Program-made: the position numbers and the translations under genes
Part shown: in pieces, positions 13,079 to 26,100 of the stretch
Layout of the letters: each line of letters begins with the position of its first letter
Position numbering within the stretch: position 1 is the stretch's first letter
NCBI RefSeq assembly: GCF_001649575.2
Contig: NC_051438.1
Span: forward strand, 6,019,139 to 6,083,138
Reading direction: 5' to 3'
Length of the DNA stretch: 64,000 nucleotides
DNA from: Kryptolebias marmoratus
Lineage: Eukaryota; Chordata; Actinopteri; Cyprinodontiformes; Rivulidae
The notes under the pieces: generated by a model
What the model was told of the DNA's origin: nothing
Seen by the model: only the letters and a program-made list of their open reading frames with translations
Database searches by the model: none

Positions 13079-13259
13079 AAATGTAGCTATGACTGAGCGG
13101 ATTTATACAATCATTTCCAGTTTTTTCTTTGATTTTTTATTAATGTAAAATCTTCTGAAAATAAATACAAACTACTATTTGAAAACAAACAAACAACAAT
13201 GTTGTGGAATATCCCTTCCTTTTATTTCTACTTCTTTGAGAACTGCTTGTGTTTTAGCC

Positions 13260-13471
13260 CAGTTAGCTGCAAGCTAAGCTAACCGTCGCTCAGACTCTGG
13301 AGGAGGAGGGGCGCTCGGTGAAGAAGAAGGGGCGGCGCGGAGGGGCGGAGCAGCTCTCTCTCACCGGGCGGTGTCAGCTGAAAGAAAACGGGACAGAGGG
13401 GGAGAGAGAGAGGCAGACAGGGATACCCTCCACTCCGGGTGGGTTCACCATAGAGCACCAGCGAACTTCAG
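13260..13471 (+). promoter_or_regulatory. GC-rich promoter region and non-coding first exon of pls3
   Basis: This is the most GC-rich stretch upstream of pls3. GGGGCGG boxes (Sp1-type) lie at 13329-13335 and 13342-13348, followed by purine-rich sequence and a clean splice donor, CAG|GTAAGC, at 13471/13472. It contains no ATG-initiated frame that could join in phase to the coding exons. A non-coding 5' exon spliced to 17514 is the simplest reading, as in mammalian PLS3. The transcription start cannot be placed; no TATA box is evident. Confidence 0.6.
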
Positions 13472-16400
13472 GTAAGCAGAAGGGGGGCTTTTTAAGGGCG
13501 TTTTCCCCAGGACTCAGGAGGTGCAGACATGTTTTAGCTTCACATCACTGCGACACATCTTCCACTGAGTTCAGACTACATTTCCCAGCGTCCCACGGGC
13601 GGCACCAGACTACAGTCTGTGTGAGGAGCTGGAAGTTAATGGGCAGTATTTGCAGATTACATACCTTTTTAATTTTATTTTATGTTGGGAGCACATGTTT
13701 ATCTGAATGAAGCTAAACTTTGAAAACAAATATGGAATATTTGATATTTTAACATTTGTGCCACAAGTTTATACTGGAGATTCATGTATTTATTCAGGGT
13801 ACAGTTAAAAAAAATCAATCCCAATTGTATTATTTTATGTCTGTTTTGACATTTTTGACACGTTTTAAACTGGCTTTTAATTCTAAAGACATGACCAGCC
13901 CCTGTTTTCCTCTCTGCTTTTATTTTATCCTGTTTATCTTGTCAGTAGTGTATTTAATTATAGAATGCTTTTACTATTTGGTTTGCTTCTATTTTATTTT
14001 TAATCACACCTGTACAGTTCTTTGGTTCCTTTTGGTTTGTAACGTGCTTTATAAAGAAATAAACTGATTGATTGGCAGAGGGAAGGTGGTGTTTTTCTCG
14101 CCCCTGAGCGTTATTGGCAGAGGGCGGCCACGTCCCAGGATGGAACATGTCATAAATCTCATCATCATTCTGGACACAGCCTCCGGAGATGATCAGGGCA
14201 CTCCTCGAATCCAGACTAAACCAAGATGGACTCGTCTGGAAGTAGAGGCCTGTCAGATCGTCCCGTCTGGTGTGGTTCTGCACATGATACTGATGAATGA
14301 TGTGTTTAGAGGAGGTCGAGGCAGAGCAGCTACAGTTCTGTTTCTGTTATCATAAATACACCCAAAGCTTCTTATAATTCCCATCATTTTTTCCCCCATC
14401 AGTAATGTTTTACACTTATCAGAACTACGCTGTTGTCCTGATGTAAGTCCGTGTAGAGTATTTACAAGCCTGGGTTTGGTGTAGACAGAAATGTTCTCTA
14501 TTTATTATTCAAAACACCTGGGGAACAGGTAACTGTTGTTAGGCAGTCGGCTACACGAGCCCTTGTTTTATTTTCTTAATAGTCAGGGACTGCCTTTGTC
14601 ACAGGTGGTTTAAGAGATATTTGGAGCCCTGTTATTGCCTGCTTGCATCTAAAGCTTTTTTTTTCCTTTTTTTTGTGGCGTGTTTGACTACGCAGCCACC
14701 GGGTTTGCATGCCGGCCCTTTCGTTGAACTCATTTGTTTTGTTTGTTGCTTTGTTTGAATTATGGGCCATGCAAAGAGGGGTCACACAAGACCGAGCCTA
14801 AAATTAGATGTGTCAGCGTGGCGTTATTTGAATTGGGACTTTCAATTTCGGCAACTCGAAAGAAATGTTTCCAGCTGCCTACGTTGGGTGACATTTCATT
14901 CTTAATGGCAGATTTTTTTTGAAAGATTTCTCTTCACAAGTGGATATAACCTCTTGAAGTCTTATTAACACACAGCAAGGACAAAGTTTAAAAGCTCTTT
15001 TTTTTATGAAGTCTTGGTGCCTAAAGCCCCACAGTGGTTTGGACCAACAATGTTTGTAGAAAGTGGGAAATGCGTCATCGCTGACCCAAGAGTCGGTGCA
15101 GCACATAAATGTTCTGCCTCAGAAGCTCTGATAAATTAAAAAAGAAAGAGTGAGCAGCACAAAGAGCTCTCTGCTGTCCACAGAAAAGCTGCTGACTGCA
15201 GCCGTCCGTAGACACCGACGCCGGGCGATTCCAAAACCTTCTGCTCTGAGACCTGGACTCAAAAAGATTCGGCGTCAGGGGCATCACCGTGGGCACGGAC
15301 GTACGGGTTTATTCGAAAACGGCGCAGAGTAAACAGGGCCTAAAGTTTCTGTAAATTGAAAAACATTTACGCTCATGCAGAGAAGCGTGAGAATGAGTAT
15401 AAGGAAGAGAAAATGAGGGCTCAACTTCATCCACGGATTCCACAGGGTGTGCCTCTTTTTGAGATTGTCGGTAGCTTTCAGCGTCCATGTGAATGTAAAT
15501 TTAAACACAATGAAATACAATTTTTAGGGGGTGGAGCCACCTAACCTGACTCCACCCACCTCTGCCACATGGCGTGCCACCCAGCTTTAGCTTTTTATGT
15601 AAACGAAAACATAAACACAATTAAACTCCAACCCAGGAAAACGTTACCACTGTTCGAGCTCATTTAATCTGAAAGCTCACACCAGCACACACTAAAACGT
15701 AATGCTGTAGGGGGGTGGAGCCACCTTGCTGGACTCCGCCCACCTCCGTGTGGCTTTTTTGAGAACAGTGGTAGTTTGTGTGTCCACGCAAATGTAAATA
15801 TAAAGACAAGTGTGAGTGTATTTAAAAGTGAGAGCTCACACTAACACGCGCAAAAATAATAGAAAAATACCTTCACTTGCCAAAAGCTGTACAACGATTC
15901 TCATGTTGGGGAAACACCGCAGCAACAGATAGTTGACAGCTTTAGTGACATGCCAAATTCACGTTATATTCTGATAACTGTGAAGAATTGTGAAGAATTC
16001 AAAGCAGGACTGGCCACGCTGGCCTTGTTCCTAGACTACGACTATCGTTAGAAGAAGAAGGTCACGGAAATAACGTAGCCGCAGATGTGATACTTGTGGT
16101 GGTAGCTTCATAGTAGCGTGATATGATCTTTTAGCATCTAACTGCATCCAAACAGTCGGAGAGAAGTGGACCAGGGTGGACCAGGGTGCACGAGAGCATC
16201 CTGGGGACACAGAAACTATTTGGGGAAAAACCTATTTGACGAGTATTAAGAGCGTAACAGTGTCGTGATTTCTTTCCCACTCCAGGAAGTTTTCCAGAAC
16301 CCTGTGATTCAGCCACTTTCTAATCGTTTGTGTGGGTCGGGATGAGCGCAGAAGGGTTTGTCCTTTACTGTGGAAGGGGTCAGAGTTAAGTGAACTCCAA

Positions 16401-17513
16401 GTCGGCTGATGATAATTAAAATCAAAGTGAGGCCCAAAGAGTTTTGACTTCCTGTGCAATGTATGAACGAATGTACCAACATGTACCCACCAGTCTGAGC
16501 AGCACACTGAGACCTACGTATGCAGCAGAAAAAAAAAATCAGTAACTGTTTCCATTTTATGCGCCACTATTTGGTCATTAACCAGTTGAAAATGTAACAT
16601 TCAGACTGTATTTTTTGTTTCTTTCTGAGTTAAACGTTAGCAGTGATATCTCAGGTTAAATAACTCTTGACGTGTCTGAACAGCTTTCCGTCCTGAGGCT
16701 TGTCTTCATGGTCTGTGGCTGTAATCTGCTTTTTGCAGCTGAAACCTCTCTGAATCAAAGCTTTAATGACTCAAATAAAGCACCGGCCAATCTCACTTTC
16801 TTCTGTGTCTGGAACTGTGCATCTAACATCTACGCCTACACCTTCTACGACATTATCTAATGTTCTGTGTAATAAGCTGCCAGCTGCTGCATAGGTCTCA
16901 AACTCTAAGGCGAGCATATGTTTGTCGTCTACCTGTTTTTGTTTCAGAGAAAAAGGACTAAATACATAAGCTATGATAGGAACCCTCTGTAGCCTCCATT
17001 ACAGAATCAAACTGCATCAATATTTAAGAAGTGGTTCAGATCCCCAGGCTGGCGGAGCAGCAGTGTGTTAAATGGCTCTATCTATTTTCCTTCCTCCTGG
17101 CTGAGTTAATAATAATGGACGCACTATCTGATAAACGATGCCAACAGAGCTGTGAGCCGCTCCACCCTCCAAATCTGTGGAGTCAAATCAACAGATTTAT
17201 TCTGCAGAAAAATGGCAGCTTTTGGAACAAGAGCCAAATGGGATCTCTTTACGACCATGTCATTTCTCTTTTTAGAAACGCTCGCTTGAATATGCTGCCA
17301 AGTGAATCCAGTGTTTTTAAAAAGGCTGTGACTGAAAGGCGTGACGTAGCTGTGTAACTTTATTATGATGGAGATAAATCTGCTCTGCTGAGCAGAGATC
17401 CGCTAACAGAAGATTAAATTAAAAAAAACGCTGCTGCTAACTTCACAACAGTGTCTCAGCGTTTACTTGTAAGAGATTCTGTTATCTTTAAGAGCAGCAT
17501 TTGTCTCTCCCAG
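13472..17513 (+). other. First intron of pls3 (in the 5' UTR)
   Basis: About 4 kb of non-coding sequence. It holds a LINE-like tail near 14020-14075, the paired hairpin repeat at 15475-15870 and no other exon that I can support. First introns often carry enhancers, but nothing here can be called one. Confidence 0.45.
15475..15870. repeat. Two direct copies of a short repeat with an internal hairpin
   Basis: GGGTGGAG at 15529-15536 faces CTCCACCC at 15550-15557. The same arrangement recurs with arms at 15713-15720 and 15734-15741 (CTCCGCCC). Flanks also match: GCGTCCATGTGAATGTAAAT versus GTGTCCACGCAAATGTAAAT, and both units are followed or preceded by a GAAAGCTCACAC-type block. Confidence 0.55.
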
Positions 17514-17521
17514 GTGTCAGC

Positions 17522-17595
17522 ATGTCTCAGAAGGTCAGCGCCGAGGAGATGGAGGAGATCAGGGAGAGCTTCCAGAAAGTTGGTGAGTTTACACA

Positions 17596-17632
<37 letters not shown>

Positions 17633-20098
17633 TCATGTTTGAAATGGTGGCAAACACACACCCCTCAGCATGCTGGTGTGTGTGTGCATGACTGAGTGTG
17701 CAATCTGATAAGCTCTTGTTACATTATTATAGACACCTAAGATAAACCAAAGCCCTGCCCATGATTTAGTCACTAATGGCAAAACTAATTCAGAATTTTA
17801 AAAGTTTTATGTATCAGAGGTCTGTCTGGACAGCAGCGAGCTCAAGGTCTTCGTTTTCAAACAATAAATGAGTTTCTACCCGTTCACATGATGCTGTAAG
17901 TTAAGATTTGCGCAAGAAGCTGGCGTGTCTTGAACAGACACCAGGGGGCAGAAGAGGTGGCATCATGAGGCAGTTTCCTGAGTGTCTGACATTCAATCAA
18001 ACAGTGATTACAAGTCAGCAGATACAGAGGATGCCTCGTAGACACATTAGACAGCGTTACCAGCACTTGATGGGGTTTGATTGGGGTCACATTGTGGGTT
18101 TGTGTTAAAGAGATTAAAAAAACAAATAAAAGTAAAGACATAATGATGATTACAGAGTCAATGTTATGTTTATTTACTTGCAGCAAGGAGACAAGTCAGT
18201 ACAACAGCGTTGTCTGGAGGGGCAGTCCCTCACAGCTCATTTTTAAGCACAACTAACAAGGTTAATGATTGTTTCCCGAACTTTGCTTCTTCCCTGTGAG
18301 CCCAATTATAAAATTGTTGGATACAGTCAGTAGCTTATCTCCTCTTTTAAGAGCTGGAAACTCCCATCTGCTGCGACTGTTACATCCAGCTGTTTGCACA
18401 TACAGTTTCACTACGTCACAAGTCAGTGTTGGTGGGCAACAAGCATTCATTAACACAATTTTCAGAACAGTTTGCATGAGACCTGGTGGTTAGGTTGTGC
18501 AACTGTCCAGCAAGCGGGGGTCTACAGATGTCACAGTGCCCCGATGCTGGGACCAGTAAGTTCCACAATGTGAAGGGTTTGGTTGTCCAAAATAGACCAC
18601 ACTGAGGAAGTGTCATAGTATTGTCTGCCAAGCCGTATAGCACCCGATGACATCTACATCTGCATCTGCCACCCAGACTCAGGTATTGGACTCTTTAGTA
18701 CACCCTGTGTCATCCTGCATCCTGTCTCGCTGGCATCGGCTGTACTACGGACTCCCCATCCCATGTGCATGATGCCATTAACAGCAGAGCAGAAAGAGCT
18801 GTGTTTGGAGAGGTGCCATAGTCAGGAGACATGGAGTGACAGTGAGTGGGGTTGTATAATGTTCAGCAATGAAAGTTGTGTTTTCATTACCACGATTAAC
18901 CATCATATGACAACACAGAAGAGAGACTACCAATCTTACCAATGTTGTGGATAGGCACGATGGATTTACACCTGGCTGCTGGGGGGGGGGGTTGACTTCA
19001 GGTCACCTTTGGTAGTGATTTAAGGGCCCCTAACGTCTGTCCACATCTTACCTCTCCTGAGACAGAACCCTGTTACAGCCTCAACAAGACAGCAACCGTC
19101 CACACGTGGCTCGAGCGTCTATAAACTGCCTGCCTCTTAGTGAGGTGGTCAGCCAGGTCGAATGTTTCTCCAATCAAAAGTGTGGGATCAGCTTGGATCA
19201 GGTGTTGATCTGTCGGATGTCGTGGTCCAGTTACAACAACGGTGGGCCGACTTGCTGCAGGAAAGGATACAGTGGTTGACTCTGTTCTGCACTGAATCAC
19301 TGCTTGTATCTGACACACCCTGCTGACTACTCTACTAGTTATTTGATCTAATATTGTTATTATTGTAATACAGTCACATGATCTTTCAACATGTCCAGTT
19401 TCTTTTAATTTCCACCTCTACATCTGGGTGAGTGCCAGTGAATGTAGACCAAGTTTATTTATTTATCATCTAATACAGGGTTTCCCTGTTGAGGTTGGGA
19501 CATTAATGTGGATCATGAAACACCAATAGAGGGGTCTTGAAAAAATCTAAAGGAGTCAAAATAACTTAAAAGTGATTGTCAGTATCATATTTAGCCTTAA
19601 CTGTTATAAAGAGATAGAAACAGTGATCATAAATGGCTTACTAGCAATGTTTGAATACTTCAACCAGCAGTAGTTGGTACCATGAGTCTCTGCAGCTTTT
19701 ATTTTCTGGGTCAAAAACTAGGAAGTATGTAAACCACGGGTCAAGTATAAAACTGTAGATTTTTCTTCCATGCTGAGAACATTAATCAGCACTGCTCTTC
19801 TAATAAACACACCTTTTTTCTCCAAATGTTTCATAGCATGAGAAACTTCTCAGATCATGTCAAGAAGAAAATAAAAGACATTAAAGCGTCAAACTTCTCT
19901 TTATTCCCTCCCCTGCCTCCCCCCTGTCCTGTCCAGATGTGGACGGTAATGGTTTCATCTGTGCCTCTGAACTGGGCAGTCTCTTCCGGGAGGTGGGCTG
20001 TCCGATGCCTGGGTTCAAGATCCGGGAGCTCCTCCAGAAACTGGATCGAGACAAAGACAGCCACATCAACTTTGAGGAGTTCACGGCTGTAGGTAACG

Positions 20099-20164
<66 letters not shown>

Positions 20165-23100
20165 GTCATCTGTGTTTATTCTACAACCCTAAAAGTTGGA
20201 ATATTGTGTAAAATGTAAATATAAATGAAATGCATTGATATGCAAATATTACAAACCTGTATTTTATTGACAACATATTAAACATATGAAATGTTTAAAC
20301 TACAAAGTGACCATTTTTAGGTGAAATAAAAAGGCGATTTTGAATTTATGTCTCAAATACATCTCAAAAAAGTGGGGACAGGGACAACAAAAGACTGTAA
20401 AACCAAGTGGTGCAGATAAGAACCAGTGGGAAGAGCATTATAGAACTAGTCAGGTTTATTAGCAACATGTCAGTAAGAGAATTGGGTATAAAAAGAGCAT
20501 TTTAGAGAGGCTTAACCGCTTAGATGTAAAGATGGGCAAAGGTTCACCAGTGTGTGAAAAACTGCATCTAAAAATAGTGGAACAGTTTCAGAATAATGTT
20601 CCTCAATGGAAAATTAGGAATACTTTGAATATCCCATCATCTACAGTTCATGATATCATTAAAAGATTTTAAGAATCTGGAGAAATCTCTGGGTGCGAAG
20701 GACAAAGTCAAAAGTCTGTGATCGTTGGGCCTCCGGGCAGCACAGGATTAAAAACAGGTCTGAGTCTCCTCGGGACATCACTGCATGTAAACACAGCTCG
20801 ACATGCCATCCCCATACTACTGAATGAACTCCTCCTTGTGATCTACAGAGGACATTTAGGGCTTTTCAATGATACAAAATGTGAAGAGGTGTGGCTTTGG
20901 TACCTTACAAAGATTGGGGAATTTCAAAAGGATTGTAATTGGACAGAAGAAGCCTAATGTGAAAACTATTGAGAAACACCTCTGTCTCCTCTGGAACAAA
21001 GTTCATTTAAAATGGGCTGAGAGGAAGTGGACAACTGTCCTGTGGTCAGACAAATCAAAATTTGAAATTCTTTTTGGAAACCACAAATGTCACATCCTCC
21101 ATACTAAAAAGAAGAGGGACCACAGTTCAAAAGCCTGTCCTCTCTGATGGTATGGGGGTGCATTAGTGCCTCGGGCCTGGGCAGCTTACACATCTGGAAA
21201 GGCAATATCCATCCATCCATCCATCCATCCATCCATCCATCCATCCATCCATCCATCCAACCATCCATCTGTATTCCAAAAGGCAATACAGAAAAGTGTA
21301 TACAGGTGTTAGACAACACACATGCTTGGTTCATAAAATATGGGTTTTAGATTTGCAAATCATTTCATTCTGTTTATATTAACATTTTACACAACACTCC
21401 AACTTTGTCAGACTTGAGGTTGTAAATATAAGAAGACATTCTTACAGTTTTTTTTACACCCCAACTATCATCACATCAGGGATGGCAAACAGTCCAATCT
21501 TGTTCAACTTCAGAGTGGTTTGTCGAACTATGAGTGACAAATGAGCTAAAGTGTGTTTGGTTGATTATTTCTTTGGATTCTTGGTAATAAATCCCATACG
21601 TTTGGATGCCAGTGCTACATTTGTTAGGAAAATGCATTTGTGGGTTGGACAGCAGAGCTGAGTTTGTCATTGGAACCCATGAAAAACTCTTCTTCAAATC
21701 TTCTCTGCCAAACAGCTGATTCTGCTGTTGACTCTTGTTTACTGTTGTTTATTGGACTGGATGACTGAAGTCTAAAGAAACAAGGCATCTTAGCTTTATT
21801 AATTTACAAACATGGGTGTCGGTAGCATGTGGTTCATGCAAACACTATTTTATAAATCTTTATATTACCCTCAGTTTCTTATTACACAGTTATTTTGGCA
21901 GAAAAGCAATGTTCCAGAGCTGCTACAGCTAGCTGCTGCTGATATTTATGCAACAAATAACCACAGAGTTCTATTTTAAATAGTCAGGGATTGGTAAAAT
22001 CGGACCCAAGGATGCAGCCTGAAACACGAGGACCGAGCACACACAAATACAGAATTTATTTGGGGTAAAAACGGCAACAAAACAACAGGGAGCACACAGG
22101 GAACAGGCAGGTAAACAAACAACATGATGAAGTGATGAACAGGTGTAGATTTGGAGCAGAGCTGGGCTGACTGGTAAATGAGGGACAGGTGAGAAATGAG
22201 GAGCAGGACTGACTGAGGGTATACCATGGTATACGACACAGAGGAGAAACCAGTAAACAACAACAAGAGAAAACACAAGGAGCAACAGGACAAAATAAAA
22301 TAAACTTACAAAATACAACGTAATAACAAAAAAAAAAATCAAAACAAACCAACAGTAACCACAAAAACCCAGGATTTTAACATAAAGAACCTTTTAATGT
22401 AAAATTGACTGTGGTGTAAAGGTTTTTTATATATATGTATTTTTTCTTATAACAGTTCTTACATTTTTCTTTTTTACCAGGAAGGTCTTATTGAAATAAA
22501 ATGTTTATTTTTTAACACAGTCCTGGGGGATGGTGTCATGGGGAAACCTGGGATTGTCATAAATAAATAATAGTGTTTGCATGAATCGAGATTGGAAATT
22601 GGAGTTGTTTTAACCCTCTCAGGCTCAAATTAAGTTTTAGTAACAGGAAAAATCAGATATGTTGTTGCAACGCCTGCCTTGAGAGGGTTAAGATGGGTGA
22701 ATTCCACCTAGCTGTTAGCTTCTCTGTCCACTCAGAACTGATTTTCATTCCTCCAAACTCAGTCAGTTTGAAGAGTTGTCTACTACAAGTAAGATACTTC
22801 CTGTTCAAACTCTTTCCCCTGACACCCACCTCAAAAAAAATCTGTTATTCCTTTAACAAAAAGACCAGAAGACAGGAAAGTTCTCCTCTTGGGTTTGTAT
22901 TGTTAGTGAAAGCAGAGCCGTCTTTCAACATGTGCAGTGTCTTTTTAATGTGCCTGACATCATTCACAGGATGCTCACCTCAGTATTGTTATTTTTCTCG
23001 ATGTGGACGGCCCTTAACTGATGGGAATGGAGACACTATGAGCAGTTTGATAAATGTGTAGGTGACTGAGTCCTGAATTTTACACTAATTGAATGTTTCT

Positions 23101-26100
23101 TTCGTTATTCTTCAGATCTTTCAGGAGATGAAGGATGACCAGATGGCTCAGGGTTTCAGGAAAGCTCTCAATAAGAAAGAAGGCATTGTGGCCATCGGAG
23201 GCACCAGCGAGATCTCCAGCGAGGGAACCCAGCACTCAATCTCTGGTTAGTGAAGCTCAAACCACTATCTCCTTGGGCTGCGACTGCTGCCGACAAATTG
23301 TGAATGGCGTTCACGAAGGAGTCTCCAAAGTGTCGTGGGCGCTCTTAATTTCCTCACGAGTCACAGAAGCTCACTGATGTGTCGATTGAATGCTGAGCAT
23401 GCTCACAAAAACTCGCAAAGCAAATTTCCACTCAAAGTAGTGGCAGAGCCGTTATAAAATAAATTGTGCATCAAAGTGCTCATGAAAACACGACCTTTTT
23501 ATCGTCTAAATTAAAGGTGGTGCAGAGCTTCCCTTCAGCTTCGCAGGAGCTCTGAACCGTCGCAGTCAAACTGCCCACCTGCCGCTGTCCCTGGCGTGGG
23601 TCACACCGGTGCTCTACACCTCGTGGCCCACTCTCCTGCATGTTTTAGCTGTTCCCCTGCTTCAACACACCCGACTGAAACGACTGAGTCATCGACAGGC
23701 TTCTGCTGAACTTGGTAGCATTCTGAGCGGGTAATTATATTATTTGAATGAGGTGTGTTTGAGCAGGGAAACATGTAAAACATGCAGGACAGTGGGCCAC
23801 GAGGACCAGGGTTGGGGACCTCTGCTCTACAACAGTTGGGGTTCGCCTCTCCACCACAACACATAGGTGTAAAAATGATAAAAGTAGTGGTGTTTTATCT
23901 CGGCCGATTGAGCAATACCACGTCTGTGATGCCCTGAGATGTTCAGTGGTGCACACGCGCCATTTTTTTTTTTTTCCAACTCCTGCAATCAGACTCTCAG
24001 CGCAGGTGGAATGACACAGAGAACACACAACCTACACACGTGTTCATGGTTGTGGTCCTGTTAAAACCGTTCGCTCTCACTATGATACGGGGATTAAACT
24101 GATGCTCCTTTCAACAAATAAAGTGAACCAGAGCTGAAGTTTAATATAATTAGAGCAGAGCAAGTCTAATTGTAAACAGTGTGTCACTATATTTAGCAGG
24201 CTTTCAGACCCACCCTGTTTTGGAGACTTTTGAAGACTGACGTGAAACACGTCTGGTTGTTTCCAACCAGCAGCAGGTTCTGCAGTGGACCCTCCTCCGT
24301 CCCACAGAGCTCACAGGAGCCTCAGTCCTCCTGCACTAAAACAACTTTCAGTTTCTAATCTGGGTCACCTTTGCCCATCCCAAGCCCAAATAAAGGATGA
24401 AAGTTGGAACTATGATATTCAAAAGAAAACCAGGATAGCTTACATAGATAAGTAGCTTCCAGTGAGCTGTTTAATGTTTCTCTGTGGGTCAGTACATCTG
24501 CCTCACATGTGGAAACTCTGCGTTCAATCTCCAGTCAGGCTGTCACATTACTGTTATTATAATTATTCTTATTATTTTCAAACTAAAATACTTTATCTTT
24601 TTGTAAATGGCAACAATAATGTTTCTATATTTAAGACCTTGTTTGATCATTTCAGTAGCTCATAATTTCTGTTGACAGACACAACAACTAATGTTCAGGA
24701 ATACTTTTGTTTGATTTAGTTGAGTTCTTTATTGGAAATATTGATTGAGCGCTTTATCAAAGAACACTATATCTTAGTTTGACTAAGGGCGTGTACACAG
24801 TGTACTCTTTACATGAAAACCTTTGGGAAGTGACCGATACATAGAAAAAAGACTCAAACGTGTGTGTGCATGTTTGGAGGAGGTAATGATGGTCCTGGTT
24901 AAGTGTAGAAAAACACTTGCAGTCAAAATATATATATATATATTTTTTTGCTTTAATCCCTTGGTTATTCAGAAAACATCCAGAGCTACAGCCCAGAATG
25001 TTTAGGTCTAACATGTTTTTAAATAATAAATAATTATTATTTAAAAACTGGTCCGAATCCGAATGATCCTTGTTTCAGAAGTGTACTCCAGTAAAAAAAT
25101 CATAAAGTTGGGGGGCGGCCGCCAAAAGAGGTGCAAAATGGACAAATTTTCTCACACCTTTGAATCACCAACAAATCTCTACCAGTCGCAGCCAAGTGAG
25201 GTACTGGCTTAAATGAGGCGTTATCAATTTTGTTGTTACACATCATCAAATGTCTGTATTTCAGAGCAGGAGCGCTTTGCCTTCGCCAACTACATCAACT
25301 CGGCTTTGGAGAAAGATCCAGACTGTGAACGCATCCTGCCCATCGACCCCAGCACCGGAGCTCTGTTCAAAGCCTTGGCAGACGGCGTTTTGTTGTGGTA
25401 AACCTCCAGCGGGGGGTTTTATTTTTCTTCAAAGCCCACTATCCTCAGGCTTCACGGTTTAGTCAGACAGTAGGATGTGTCTTTAATCCTCACACTTGTT
25501 GTTGCAGTAAACTGATCAACCTGTCTGTTCCTGACACCATCGACGAGAGGACCATCAATAAGAAGAAACTCACTGCTTTCACCACACAGGTCGGATTCAG
25601 ACAGCGGGATACAATGTCAGACCTGAAGAGCGAATCTGTTACTATATTATGCGTGAGGGCATTGAGCTTGTGGGTTTCATCCTTGCTTTGCATCAACAGG
25701 AGAACCTAAACTTGGCTCTGAATTCAGCTTCAGCCATCGGGTGCCAGGTGGTTAACATCGGGGCCCAGGACCTGAAGGAGGGGAAACCTCACCTGGTGCT
25801 GGGCCTCCTCTGGCAGATCATCAAGATCGGACTGTTTGCTGACATACAGCTGAGCCACAATGAAGGTACCGAGTGCAACACTGAGTATTATTGACTCGTA
25901 CGATGAAAGAGAATAATCTGAACTGTGCACGCTCGAGCACTGTTCGTCTATCCTGGCTTCTGTTCGAGTTTGAAGCGTCCTTCAGAATCACGCCTCCCTC
26001 CCTGTGTTCAGGTCTTGCAGCGCTGCTTGAGGAGGGTGAGAGTCTGGAAGATTTAAAGAAGCTCAGTCCTGAAGAGCTGCTGCTCCGGTGGGTCAATTTC

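Noticed and set aside
13318..13710. 130-residue frame over the GC-rich pls3 first exon
   Set aside because: It runs through the clear splice donor at 13471/13472, has low-complexity basic text and does not join in phase to the plastin exons.
24757..25014. Possible extra pls3 exon
   Set aside because: No acceptor and donor in phase, and the plastin sequence is continuous without it.
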